Assembly (NCBI GenBank): GCA_030533445.1
Contig: CM060064.1
Coordinates: 2,521,416-2,585,415 of the forward strand
Length of the DNA: 64,000 bases
Direction: 5' to 3'
From: Cyprinodon diabolis
Taxonomy: Eukaryota > Chordata > Actinopteri > Cyprinodontiformes > Cyprinodontidae
Every line of letters begins with the position of its first letter. Positions within the stretch are counted from its first letter, which is position 1. The position numbers were made by a program, and so were the translations under genes. Under the pieces are notes generated by a model that did no database searches, was not told the DNA's origin, and was given only the letters and a program-made list of their open reading frames with translations. Positions 33,601-44,707 of this stretch are shown in pieces.

Positions 33601-34384
33601 ACGGTTTTGTTTACATTATTTAAACGTAAACATCCTACTTGATAATCTGGGGTGGAAGAAAACAATCTGGATTCCTCTCTATGCCAGTTTGAGATGACTT
33701 TCCTCTGTTGGTTTATTGAAGACACTGGAATCATACTTGGAGAAACAACTCGACCTCAGTAAACCGATGATGCCAAGATCTCTGTGTGAATATTATATTT
33801 TCAATTAATTATAAATAGGAAGAAGTCGCAAAGTTCAAAACCAAAGGTTAATTAGAATTAAGAAACTGAGATATAAGCTCTTTAGCTCAATATTAATTCT
33901 GGTATTAGGTTTATTTTTCTGTCAGATAATTATTGATCCTTCAGCTAATTGGTAAATCACTAGCTCAGACGGGGAGTCTGTAAATGTTAACAACCTACCA
34001 TGGGATTTTTTCCAATGTCACTCTCAGTAAGCCTTGTATACAGCACAAGCTACAGAAAGCTAAACTCTACAGACTCAGAATCTACCCCTGACCTTCCAGC
34101 TGATGAGATTAGAAACTTCAGTTCAATAACAGCTGAACAAAATTAGTTCTGATTCTTTTCCCCTGAAATGATGCCTGTGCAGAACTTATAAACTAAAGGG
34201 AAATAACTAAGCATAAATACAGATATGGAATTTTAGCCACTAATTTCAGAAAGGGAATTTCATTATATAGAATCATCAGACATAACATCACACATTTCAA
34301 GCCTTTTCTTTCCTGACATTTTAATTCTAATCTATCATAAGACAACAGAGGTAAGGTGAGATGTCATGCTAAAGCTCAGACTAA
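30641..34384. other. ascc3 large intron, no confident feature
   Basis: 31780-31890 has a fragment with tcgatatcggccaatcac resembling hAT subterminal sequence. 31320-31580 has two diverged copies of a tract with attagct..tctcccc..gcagtttc. 33488-33508 is a near-palindrome around GGCCGGCC. 32280-33060 is moderately GC rich with one 79-codon frame but no known motif. Confidence 0.4.
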
Positions 34385-35017
34385 GGCCCTGTCCACACGA
34401 AGTCAAAATGAACACGAAACGCTAATATTTTCCAGAACGTTTGTCTTAAAGACGGAGACGTAAAATAAATGTGATCGCCCACACGAATGCATGAAAACGC
34501 TGCAAAATGTATGCCAGGCCTGTAAGTGGCGCTGTCGTGCCAAAGCAAAAATAGGCGACGAAATGTTGGGCATGCACACTAATATTTATACATGGTTGCC
34601 CTGCGGGTCCATTTTTGTGGTTCAGTCAAAATCAGGTGCTGAACTATGTGGTCGATATTGCTCTGTTCTTCCTGGAGATATTCCAGAAGAAGAAGATTCT
34701 GTTGTAAGCCCGACAGCAGGGTGAGTAGCATGAGCAGCAACCATTCAACACAGTACGGCGCCATTGTTGTTGTGATACTGTGTCGCGCATAAGTGTTTAG
34801 AGGCGACGCTATGACGCATGCGTGTAAGAAAAAAAATGCGGTCAGAGCTTAAAGATGGAAACGCGAAAACTGCGTTTCAAAATCTTCCCACTCTGAAGGC
34901 TTAATAAAAAAAAGATCGTTTACAGACCCCGAAACGCCGGCTTCGTATGGATGAGAGGCTGGTTTGGTGAAAAATTTGTGCGTTTAGGCCAGGGTTTGAC
35001 TTCGTGTGGACGGGGCC
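34385..35017. mobile_element. PIF/Harbinger-like MITE with TAA target duplication
   Basis: This 633-bp element has ends GGCCCTGTCCACACGAAG and CTTCGTGTGGACGGGGCC, and TAA on both sides (34382-34384, 35018-35020). The 3-bp TWA duplication fits PIF/Harbinger. Internal frames lack motifs. Confidence 0.8.
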
Positions 35018-35029
35018 TAATAAAGCTGC

Positions 35030-35650
35030 AGGAGAGAGCTCCAGAACCGTAGCGAGGTGAGCAGCCATGGCTGGAGCTAAGGTACCGCAGACAGAGCGCT
35101 GAAGGCTGGGGAGAGGGGCTGCGGCTGGCCAGGAGGAGGACAGCGGTACATCGCACAACTTTGCTAGGGAAATGGAGCAGAAAGGGATGGCGGGGGACTG
35201 GGGCTAGCATATAGAGGCTAACTACAGGGGATAGAGAGAGGGCAGAGGTAGATCAGAGAAGCTACCAGGCAGACAGAGCAGGAGACAGAATGCAGAAGCT
35301 GGCTGTTGTCTGTCCTGGAGGTAGAAAGACAAACTTTTTCTCTAGTGCTAAATTAAAATAACTTTTTTAAAAGTCACATACAAAAACTTCTAATAGAGAA
35401 TTCCACACTTCATCCTTTGTCGACATCATTTTGATTTCAAAAAAGGCCGTTCTCCCCCTCCTGCTTCACTAAAACAACAGTCAGTTGTTGATACTTTCTC
35501 ATCTCCTGGTAAAAATCTAAACTAGGGATCAGAGTCCTCCTTTTATCACCTAATATAGTTTTCTTTCATTGGAGGAATGTAAACGAATACTCATCTTAAA
35601 TTTAATTGATATTTAATGGTTAATTACATAAAAAAATTGCTTCGTTTTAT
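35030..35650. other. ascc3 large intron, nothing recognised
   Basis: Overlapping minus-strand frames of 85 and 96 codons (34901-35210) run into the MITE and have no motif. Confidence 0.4.
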
Positions 35651-35654
35651 AGGT

Positions 35655-35932
35655 ACTATAAAAGAATGCTGGAAGGCTGGACACGTGAAACTCAAGAACA
35701 AAGAACGCACCTTTGAAAGCTAAAGTGTTCAGCTTTTGGACAGTAAGGACATATGGTTTGAAAGAGGGGTGAAGGAAGCCATCTTTGTTCAAAGAGAAAA
35801 ACCATCATTAAGAAGAGGGGAAGGAATGAGGTTTCAGCTTCCAAGCCTTTACAGTTCAGTCATGGAACTCATTCCAACTAAAGGGATAAACGCAAATCTG
35901 ACGTCTTGCGCATGCGTATTGACTATAGGTTA
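35655..35932 (+). pseudogene. Penelope-like GIY-YIG fragment, copy 3
   Basis: It reads AGHVKLKNKERTFES, a stop, then LDSKDIWFERGVKEAIFVQR and KPSLRRGEG with a YSSVMELIP segment near the end. The order GH..K..D..WFERGVKEAI.V..E.PSLNRGGG is the end of the Penelope endonuclease domain. Reverse transcriptase is missing. Confidence 0.7.
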
Positions 35933-36022
35933 GCTGGTCTGACGGGGTATGCTGGTCTGAGGGGGTATGCTGGTGTGACGAGGTACGCTGGTCTGACGGT
36001 ACACGCTGGTCTGACGGGGTAT
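35933..36022 (+). repeat. minisatellite, 5 copies of an 18-bp unit
   Basis: The unit GCTGGTCTGACGGGGTAT is repeated five times without gaps; unit 1 and unit 5 are identical, units 2-4 have one to four changes. It directly follows the Penelope fragment. Confidence 0.85.
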
Positions 36023-36035
36023 ACGTATCTGACAG

Positions 36036-37820
36036 AACATCTTGCAGCAGACGGACGGATTCATTCTAAAAATTACTGATAAAGGTTTTGTTGCCTCTTT
36101 AGATTCATAGTTAATCTAAGCTCTGTTCTAATTTTACCCAACACTGTAACACAGAATTATATATAATGATCTTATATCAAGCTGGTAATGATGTTAGCAT
36201 GTAGTGCAAATAATGACCTCCAGCAAACAGCTGGTTTAGTCTTTAGAAGCAGTCAGAGTGACAAAAACTGAAGTTTTCTGAGTAAAGAGAGCAGGTTTAA
36301 ACTCCCAGGGCAGGTAACAGATTAGTCAAAGTTACGTTTCTGTAGGAGAAACGTTCAACGCTAAGCAGAGAAGTAAGAGTTTAGGCCTTCTCAGGGCAAA
36401 TGAGTCTAAAATTGGCTTCTGAAAAACAGCCCCATCTATAGGCGCTGATGGCATGAGGGGATAGAAAACGATTCAGAACCCAACCATCATCAGATAGAGA
36501 TAACTATTAATAATCTGATCAATGAAAATGAAATAATTATTACCTAGATGTTCCATCCTGACAGAACGGCTGGAGCGCCAGGGAAATTTGGAGGGCGGCC
36601 ATCAGGGGAATCTGTTCTCTTGTAAACATGCTGGTGCCAAACCGTGAACTGCAATTTAAAAGCTAATCAGCAGGAGACAGGCATTTCCTCTAAATCCCAC
36701 TCTTCCTCATGGCATGCAAATACTAGAAAATTTAATCAGCCTTTTTTAACCCCTCATGACTTCACCTCCAGTCGTCAAGGCAACACTAATCTCAAAAGCT
36801 GTCTGCCAGGTGAAATTTTCTGGGCTGATTTGGGTTCTTCAGAATTTCAACAACACCGGCTGAGTGTTAAAGCAGCTCATAAGGATGAGAAGGAAAGCAA
36901 CCGCTTCTCTTTGGCTCCACACAGAACCAAAAGGTTCTGATGTCTAGTTTCTGGCTCCAATCACAGAACGCAGTCTAACCTTCATCAGATACTTTATACC
37001 AAAACGTCTTTTGCAAACAATCAGATTTCTTTCCCAAAGCAGGACTCCATCTTCTTAGTCTTTGTTAATACTTCACTATGTGTAAACCCCTTAAGCCCAA
37101 CTGGCCCAGTGTTTATCTATTTATAGCAATGGCCAAAAGAACAGTCACATGGTGTCAAATGGGGCTTTTAACATTAATATCAATTTTTAAAAAGTAAATT
37201 TCTCCCCAAAACAATGGGGGACATGCAGTCCTTCCGCACCGCTGCTCTGTTAGGGTTTAGGGCCTTGGAGCCCTTTCGCTATGCATGCAGTAGAGGGCAG
37301 ATGTACCTGACCCAAACAACATGGCTACCAAAACAACTGAATGATCAATATCTTAATAGATATACTGCACTTGCTTTTTTTAATCTCTACATTTGATTTA
37401 GGCATTAGCTGGGTAGAATAGCCAATATATCTTCATCAGCATTGTGACCTGAATACTACGATGCGTATCGTACCCTTGCCAATATTCACCCCTACAGCAG
37501 AGGTGTCAAAAGTATTAATGTTCATTACTCCAGTAGAAGTATAAATCCTGCTGTTTAAAACACTTTCAACTTCAGCTTTTTACTCCAGTAAAAGTACAAG
37601 TTTTAAAATGACCTAAAGTATAAAGGTAAAAGTAAAGCAGGAAAAAATGTTAAGGCCAGAAGCTTTACTGCTCTACCCTATTAAAGGAACATTTTTTTAC
37701 AATTCTGGATGAATTCCTTAGTCTTTATTTTCTAAGTTTTATAACTAATGGTAAGACCGTCAGATTTAACTTATTTTTGTATGTAGTAAACAACAAGTGG
37801 GGGCAGCACCGAGTCCAACC
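36036..37820. other. ascc3 large intron, nothing recognised
   Basis: No paired termini or conserved peptide. 37500-37640 has text resembling a degenerate repeat (ctccagtaaaagtacaag). Confidence 0.4.
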
Positions 37821-37825
37821 ACAAA

Positions 37826-38411
37826 GGCTACGTTCCCACTGCAGGCCTTGGTGATCAAATTAGATTTTTTGTGAAATCCGATTTTATTGCGTTGCCGTTC
37901 ACATTTCCAAATATATGCGACCTGTATGTGATCTCCTGTGTGAACTGCAGTCATGCAACGCAAGTTTCCCGCATGGCAGTACAGGACGCAATGACATCAC
38001 AGGCCAGCGTGCTCTGTGTTTACGGAAGTAAACATGGATGGTAGCGCTTGAGCGCATCAAGTGATCTTTCCCAACCATAAAAACAATCTTTTCAAGATGG
38101 TTAAACATAAATACTGCTCTCTGCATCATCATCCGCCATGGTTGTTTCTCTTGCCGCTTCTTCACAGCAAGACCCAGAATAGTGACCTATGTCGGATATA
38201 AGTGGCATTCAGGTCGGATGAATGCGACCTGGCCGTTCAGACACAGGTTGCATTTGAACAGATCAGATTCGTATCGGATTCAGGATCACATAGCCAAGCA
38301 ACCTGGGTCGATCTGTGTTGTTCAGAATGCCATGAAAAGATCAGATCCAGGTCGCATATGGGGAAAAAAAATCGGATTTGAGTCACTTCAGGCTGCAGTG
38401 TGAACGTAGCC
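37826..38411. mobile_element. TIR-bounded MITE (GGCTACGTTC..GAACGTAGCC)
   Basis: This 586-bp element has left end GGCTACGTTCCCACTGCAG and right end CTGCAGTGTGAACGTAGCC. AAA lies on both sides but a true duplication is unclear. Subterminal ATCGGATTT/AAATCCGAT blocks are inverted. No transposase. Superfamily not assigned. Confidence 0.7.
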
Positions 38412-39525
38412 AAAGAAATTAATTGTCTGGATGAAACTAATTATTTTGATATTTTCATCACACCAGGCCATTACAAAAAGCTTCAATGAAACAAAACTAA
38501 TTTTTAAACTGGAAAGAGTAAATAATTCCTTCAGTAAAGTATATATAGCCAAAATCTCTACTCAAGTATTTATACTTTGGATTATGAGAAAATGAGGGAT
38601 TGGTCGTCAGAGGTGTCAAGTAACAAACAATTCAGGACAATAATCCTAATAAGACTAGTGATTTACAGTCCCAGTTAGCAATAGGAGTTAGCTAATTTAC
38701 TAGTAGCACATAAATAAGCTCTCTATGCTGCCAAATACTTGATGTGTTGCTTGTTTAGGGAAACTTTTACAATGTTAAGAGGTGGTAAGGTGGATAAGTC
38801 AGAGTCATAAAATAAGCACCTGCAGCTCCAGCCGAGTGGTTTCAGAGTCAGAGCAGCAGATATAATATAAATTTTCTTTTCTATCCCAGCCGCTGAATTC
38901 ACTTATTTTCTGAGCTCCGCTTCCTTTGTACCAATAAAATAAATCATTAGCGCTTTAATTATCACTAATCAGATCGCTGTCCCTTCATTCACCTTAATGA
39001 AAAGTGTGTGATGATCTAATCTGTTTGATAAAGGTGCTCTCTTATGCAGTGAAGGTGCTAAAGTTGTGTTGAGTGGGAATTATTATTAAAACATGTGGAA
39101 TATCACAGCTTGGATGTTAGATTTGGTCGGATATTTTTATTTTATTTATTCATTCATTAAAAGGAAACAATATAAAAAAACCTGTGCAGGTGACAACTGA
39201 AATCATGAATGAAAGAAAAAGAGCAGAAAGTTATATTACTTATATAATCTGCCCCATTTATAAATATTACTTATTCAGCACAGATAATAACGTCATACCA
39301 TACAAAAGAAACAAACCATGTTTACCAATACACAGAAAACGAGCAACAACAACAACAGAAATAAAGCTATACATCAGCCTATCCACTGTTCTATGGACTC
39401 ATCAAAATGACCTTCAGGTTTCCATTAAACACAGAATAAATTTCAGCTGCTTAAAAAATAAGCTTATTACACAAATCAACACCTTTAAAAGGAAAACTCC
39501 GATCATATTCTAAATTCAAACATCT
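38412..39525. other. ascc3 large intron, nothing recognised
   Basis: The 109-codon frame at 39184-39513 is AT rich and has no motif. Confidence 0.4.
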
Positions 39526-39529
39526 GAAA

Positions 39530-40070
39530 GTTCTTTAAATATGAAATTATTCCATCCTGTTCAATAAATGATCAGTGTTTTTAATTCAGAGTAATTTCAT
39601 GTGAATGTGCTTTACTTGAGGCATCCATGTTTGTCAAAGAACACTACTGCCACCTACTGGTTAGTGACATTGTCACGGTGCGGTATCGGCTGTTGATCAA
39701 GTCCCAGTGCTGTATCTGGTGTTTGTCACAACGCGCTATTATCCAAGTCATCTTGAAAACATTCTTCTTCCAAATGTCGGCTACATATTACGTGTTTTTT
39801 CTCTGGCCAGAAGTTCGATGCTAAATCCTCCCTCTTCACAAATCCGTCCCTGGATTTGTTTTTTTCAACTTTTACCCGATGTATTCCAGCATCCAGCTGT
39901 CATGCACGTGGGCATTGTCAGTTTCACTATAGCCCTGGTGAATTTCAATGGTGAAGTCCTCTGGAAATCTTCAATAATTGTTGTTGATTGCAGATGTGTC
40001 TAGTAGTTCCCATTGATTTAGCTTGTAAAGCGGGGAGAATGGCGCTAGGCTTACCGCACCGTGACGTCAC
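39530..40070 (-). mobile_element. THAP-fragment repeat, copy 2, with inverted ends
   Basis: 39530-39820 repeats 15270-15560, and the minus-strand peptide NFWPEKKHVICSRHLEEECF again shows the THAP half-finger. Here a partner end exists: gtcacggtgcggta near 39676-39689 is inverted at 40050-40068 (taccgcaccgtgacgtcac). Copy 1 has gacgtcacggtgcggta, so the ancestral end was probably GTGACGTCACGGTGCGGTA. This suggests a small element that kept a THAP exon. Confidence 0.5.
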
Positions 40071-40927
40071 TGCTGGAAGATGGCAGGAGGGAGGGGTTAC
40101 TATATTTGGGCTAAAATGGCCGCTCCCAGACTCAGTGAAAGTTATTTTGATTTTTTTTACTGATTAAGACTACATTCATTAAATCACTGTAAATGTATTA
40201 GTTTTAGGTATAAATAATGATCCATTTATTATTCTTTGCTGATCAGACTTTTCTTTTAAAGAAAAACATCTTTCCATCATGGCTGTTGTATACTTGATTT
40301 ATTTTTTCTGTTCATTTTAACTTATACTTACATTCTCTTTTAGATCTGTTTTGAATTTTACCATATTCTGCCTGCCAATATTTTTTTCTAGTGGATTCAC
40401 ACTCACTAGCTGGTTAAGCTAGTAACCAGCAAGTATCCAGCTTTTTCCTCATAGTAGCTTCACTACTTTTCAGCCTCAATCCATAATCAAGGTTGATATA
40501 CACTCACCGGCCACTTTATTAGGTAAACCTGTCCAACTGCTCGTTAACACTTAATTTCTAAGCAGCCAATCACATGGCGGCAACTCAGTGCATTTAGGCA
40601 TGTAGACATGGTCAAGACAATCTCCTGCAGTTCAAACCGAGCATCAGTATGGGGAAGAAAGGTGATTTGAGTGACTTTGAACGTGGCATGATTGTTGGTG
40701 CCAGAAGGGTGGGTCTGAGTATTTCAGAAACTGCTGATCTACTGGGATTTTCACGCACAACCATCTCTAGGGTTTACAGAGAATGGTCCGAAAAAGAAAA
40801 AACATCCAGTGAGCGGCAGTTCTGTGGGCGGAAATGCCTTGTTGATGCCAGAGGTCAGAGGAGAATGGCCAGACTGGTTCGAGCTGATAGAAGGGCAACA
40901 GTGACTCAAATAACCACCCGTTACAAC

Positions 40928-42121
40928 TAGGGATGGGGATCGTTAATATTTATTAATATTGATACCTTTATCGATACTCCTTATCAATCCGAGTCTTTAT
41001 CGATACTTTTCTGTTATTTGGTGGAAAGACGATGCGACAATATGTTAACAGAAAGACAGGAAGTGGGAAAAAAAATTATTTGAAGAAATGTCCTATATTT
41101 TGAAGAAATGTATTCTTTGGGTTTAAAAAAATATATAAATTTTCACAATTGTTGGTTAATGTATTGTCTACTGTCACTTTTCATCATGTCTTTAGTGATT
41201 AGGAAAATATTTATCAAATAAATAATTGTATTTTAAATTAAATGTAATTTTTAATAAATGTTGGCATCAGTAGTTTAATTATATATTCTAAAATAATTAG
41301 AGCAATATACAACTGTATTACTCGTGTTTCTCGCCAAAAACTAAATTTCCCTTTTCTTTACGTTACACTTGAACGCATCATGATAACCTAATTGTCGTTT
41401 TACTGAGCCAATCTGAACACATCATCACGCAGCACGTCTGAAACTTTATTTACTTTTCAAGCTAACTAGCTTGTATGCTGCCGATTACAACACGGATTTC
41501 ACAATTACTATTTTTAACTGACCGGACAAGCTACAGTCTGTGTGCGCGCTTACCAGTGGTACTCTGAGTGGATGAGGAAGACGGGCCCGACTGTGGTGCA
41601 GCGGCAGCAGCAGGAGGAGGAGGAGTCTTTTCAACCCGGAGACAGTCGAAGGTACTGCATTTGGCCTTTATTTGATGCACAATACTAATGTGCTTGGCCA
41701 TTGAGGTTGTGTTCCCACCTTTAAAAGAGATGATTTTGCAACATAAGTTGCATTTCGCTTCTTCTTTATCTTTGAGCTTGGTAAAATGAAGCCAAACTTT
41801 AGACCTTTTCATCCGTTTAGCCATCCTTGAGTCGTGAGCGAAGTTAACTGCCAGACTTCAGTTGTTTTACTTTTAATATCTGTTTGCTTACAATTTCATT
41901 CCAAAACATTGGTGGACATGCTGCAGTGATTGGATTGATTAGATTTAAATGCTGTGACGCAACGAGGGACACACAATTATGTTACAGGACCTCCGGGAGA
42001 AAAAAAACAAAACGACCAGACTCGATAGTGGTATCGATAAGCCCAAACGTTATTGATTTTCGGGTTTTGAAAAAAGTGGAACCAGGTCCTTGATAGAACC
42101 GGGTTTCGATCCCCATCCCTA
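40928..42121 (-). mobile_element. ZBED-type hAT element inserted in the Tc1 gene
   Basis: This 1194-bp element has ends TAGGGATGGGGATCG and CGATCCCCATCCCTA, with the 8-bp duplication GTTACAAC (40920-40927, 42122-42129), fitting nTnnnnAn. On its minus strand it keeps one exon with a BED finger. The rest of the transposase is deleted, so it needed a partner to move. Confidence 0.92.
41554..41824 (-). CDS. BED zinc-finger first exon of hAT transposase
   Basis: The minus-strand frame starts MAKRMKRSKVWLHFTKLKDK. Trp11 and the following aromatic residue are followed by Cys25-x2-Cys28 and His45-x4-His50, the BED DNA-binding finger. A Pro/Ala/Ser-rich linker follows. The exon ends at ACTG|gtaagc, an excellent donor, at 41554. 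The unspliced frame stops at 41531. No downstream exon with catalytic Asp/Glu or dimerisation domain exists in the element, so any product would be a DNA-binding fragment only. It could act as a dominant inhibitor or be inert; this is inference. Confidence 0.75.
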
Positions 42122-42959
42122 GTTACAACCAAGGTGGGCAGAAGAGCATCTCTGAACGCACAGTACGTCGAACTTTGAGGCAGATGGGCTACAGCAGCAG
42201 AAGACCACACCGGGTGCCACTCCTTTCAGCTAAGAACAGGAAACTGAGGCTACAATTTGCACAAGCTCATCGAAATTGGACAATAGAAGATTGGAAAAAC
42301 ATTGCCTGGTCCGATGAGTCTCGATTTCTGCTGCGACATTTCGGATGGTAGGGTCAGAATTTGGCGTCTACAACATGAAAGCATGGATCCATCCTGCCTT
42401 GTATCAATGGTTCAGGCTGGTGGTGGTGGTGTCATGGTGTGGGGAATATTTTCTTGGCACTCTTTGGGCCCCTTGGTACCAATTGAGCATCGTTGCAACG
42501 CCACAGCCTACCTGAGTATTGTTGCTGACCATGTCCATCCCTTTATGACCACAATGTACCCAACTTCTGATGGCTACTTTCAGCAGGATAATGCGCCATG
42601 TCATAAAGCTGGAATCATCTCAGACTGGTTTCTTGAACATGACAGTGAGTTCACTGTACTCAAATGGCCTCCACAGTCACCAGATCTCAATCCAATAGAG
42701 CATCTTTGGGATGTGGTGGAACGGGAGATTCGCATCATGGATGTGCAGCCGACAAATCTGCGGCAACTGTGTGATGCCATCATGTCAATATGGACCAAAC
42801 TCCCTGAGGAATGCTTCCAGCACCTTGTTGAATCTATGCCACGAAGAATTGAGGCAGTTCTGAAGGCAAAAGGGGGTTCCAAACCGTTACTAGCATGGGG
42901 TACCTAATAAAGTGACCGGTGAGTGTATATATACACTGCATCTACCGAAATTAAGACCC

Positions 42960-43535
42960 TGTTAAGATCTAGTCTGTTCCTGTTTGGCTGTGACTCAATC
43001 CTGGAGAGAAATATCAGCTGTGCTGCTGCCATCAACACCTTTGTTTCTAGATGTTGGAGCTCGGCCTGTTTTCCAGTGTAGTCCTGTTTCTCTGACTGTG
43101 ACTAACTGGATGTGCTCTCTTCATCCTCTGACATGGGAGCTGGCTCGGAGCTCGTCTGCCTGGCTGTGTGTTTCCTGGACGGGGCCGCCTGTGCAGCTGG
43201 TTGACAGTTGCCTTTTGTATCTATGCTTCTTTTTCTATGTCTGCTTCTGTCTCCTTGAACCCCAGTGGGCCTCAGCAGATGGCCGCTCACACTGAGCCTG
43301 GTTCTGCTGGAGGTTTCTTCCTGTTCAAAGGGAGTTTTTCCTCTCCACTGTCACTACAAGCATGCTTAGTGTGAGGGATTGCTGAAGAGTCAATGAATTG
43401 ATGCAATCAACTGGTTTTCCTTAGATAGAAAACTTTGAATCAATTTGACTGGATGGTCTTGTGAACTGTAAAGTGCCTTGAGACGACATGATGTGATTTG
43501 GCGCCATAGAAATAAACTGAATTGAATTAAGATTA
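42960..43535 (+). repeat. LINE-type 3' end with TTGAA-like tail
   Basis: Contains ggtttcttcctgttcaaagg, gtgagggattgctgaagagt and tgatttggcgccatagaaat, and ends aaataaactgaattgaatta. This is a very common teleost 3' end associated with L2-like LINEs. The window has antisense copies at 10121-10208 and 26815-27030. Confidence 0.6.
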
Positions 43536-44640
43536 TAAAGCTGTTAGGACCAGTGGAGACGTGGCCACTCAGCAAAAGAAACAAACGCTGGAAACTCAAC
43601 TCAAAGTCATCCTGGTATGAAGCAGCATAGAACGTCACTCACCTTCACCATATTTATCATGTTAGCAGCTAAGTATTCTAATATCAGCTTATGGTACAAC
43701 ACCTCATATTTTTCTGAACTAATTTTCAAAGATCTGAGATTTGCTCTGTTGTAAATTCCTTTAGATAAAGGCACATAATCAAATATGAGCAGGCGGTCTG
43801 CTCTCTAGACTTCTGTTCTACCTGCTTAATTGAAAACTGCTGCCATATTTCTGCAGTCTCCTTTCAATAATTAATTATCCTTTTGTTTACGGAGTCCTGT
43901 GAGTTTAAAAGATTTCTTCAAAGTTTTCACCAGTTCATCATCTGCATGATCGGTCCGCCCCATAAGTGTTAGCTGAATACATTTGGAGGTTAATGTTATG
44001 CCGAGCCACTTCAGCCCATTTGATGGAATCATCGACCTGTGACCGTTTGACAACTGACCTGTTTACCACAACATAAATTACGCGTTGAAACTGCAGGAGT
44101 TCATGTGAGAACACAATGCGTTTGCAGCCTGCATAATTAGACCATGTACCGGGTCGAACCAGGGATTAAAATCAAGAAGCATGAATCTTAAATGACTCCA
44201 GGAAAACTTTAAAGGACGAGTGTGCATGACTTAAAATAGTAGGAAGGATTATTGTGACAAAGCCAGAGCTTTCCTCTAATCTCCAGCCTACCTTGCATGA
44301 GGATGAGTAGACAGCTGTGGCAGAGATAAATTAGTCAGTGTTATCTTTCCACCAATATCAATAGAAATATCTAGCAGCTCTCCTGTGAGCATTAAGGACA
44401 GGACAAACAAGAAGAAGAGTTTTCCAAGCATGGAATGAGTATAAGTGTGGAGCAGAGATGAAAATTCAAGATTTTGCCACAAAAATATTTTACCAGCCAC
44501 TATTTTTCTTTAGTGTAACAGTATTTTGAGTGAAAATTTGCTAATTATTTTTGTGGCCTTGTTTTTCCTACATGCTGAGGACAGTTCTCCATTAAAAGTT
44601 TTCATGTAGAGAACAAATGGTCCACTAGATCCCCTTGGGA
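43536..44640. other. ascc3 large intron, nothing recognised
   Basis: The minus-strand frame at 43871-44053 (60 codons, GLKWLGITLTSKCIQLTL) has plausible composition but no family I can name and no matching splice phase. Confidence 0.35.
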
Positions 44641-44707
44641 GAGATTACCGTTTTAGGCATACCTCACCCTAAGGCCAACTAAACTGACACCTTAGCCCTA
44701 AACCTAC

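Larger units (their letters stand above)
40649..42907 (+). pseudogene. Tc1-type transposase, split by hAT and frameshifted
   Basis: The N-terminal part (40649-40927) starts MGKKGDLSDFERGMIVG and holds the paired helix-turn-helix DNA-binding domain (LSISETADLLGFSRTTISR). The frame resumes at 42130 (QGGQKSISERTVRR) if the hAT and one copy of its 8-bp duplication are ignored. It reaches the first catalytic Asp (AWSDESRF). One extra T near 42341 then shifts the frame, and the remainder is open at 42302-42907 with YFQQDNAPCHKAG (second Asp) and DLNPIEHLWD (catalytic Glu). All three catalytic residues survive, but the gene is dead through insertion plus frameshift. Confidence 0.88.
40501..42925 (+). 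mobile_element. Tc1-like element interrupted by a hAT
   Basis: The ends are CACTCACCGGCCACTTTATT and AATAAAGTGACCGGTGAGTG. TA flanks both sides (40499-40500, 42926-42927). Excluding the hAT insertion and one copy of its duplication, the element is 1223 bp. It carries one transposase gene on the plus strand. A small antisense fragment of the same family lies at 59808-59985. Confidence 0.9.

Noticed and set aside
43871..44053. Host exon (60 codons, minus strand)
   Set aside because: Plausible peptide but no match to ASCC3, no fitting splice phase and no family recognised.
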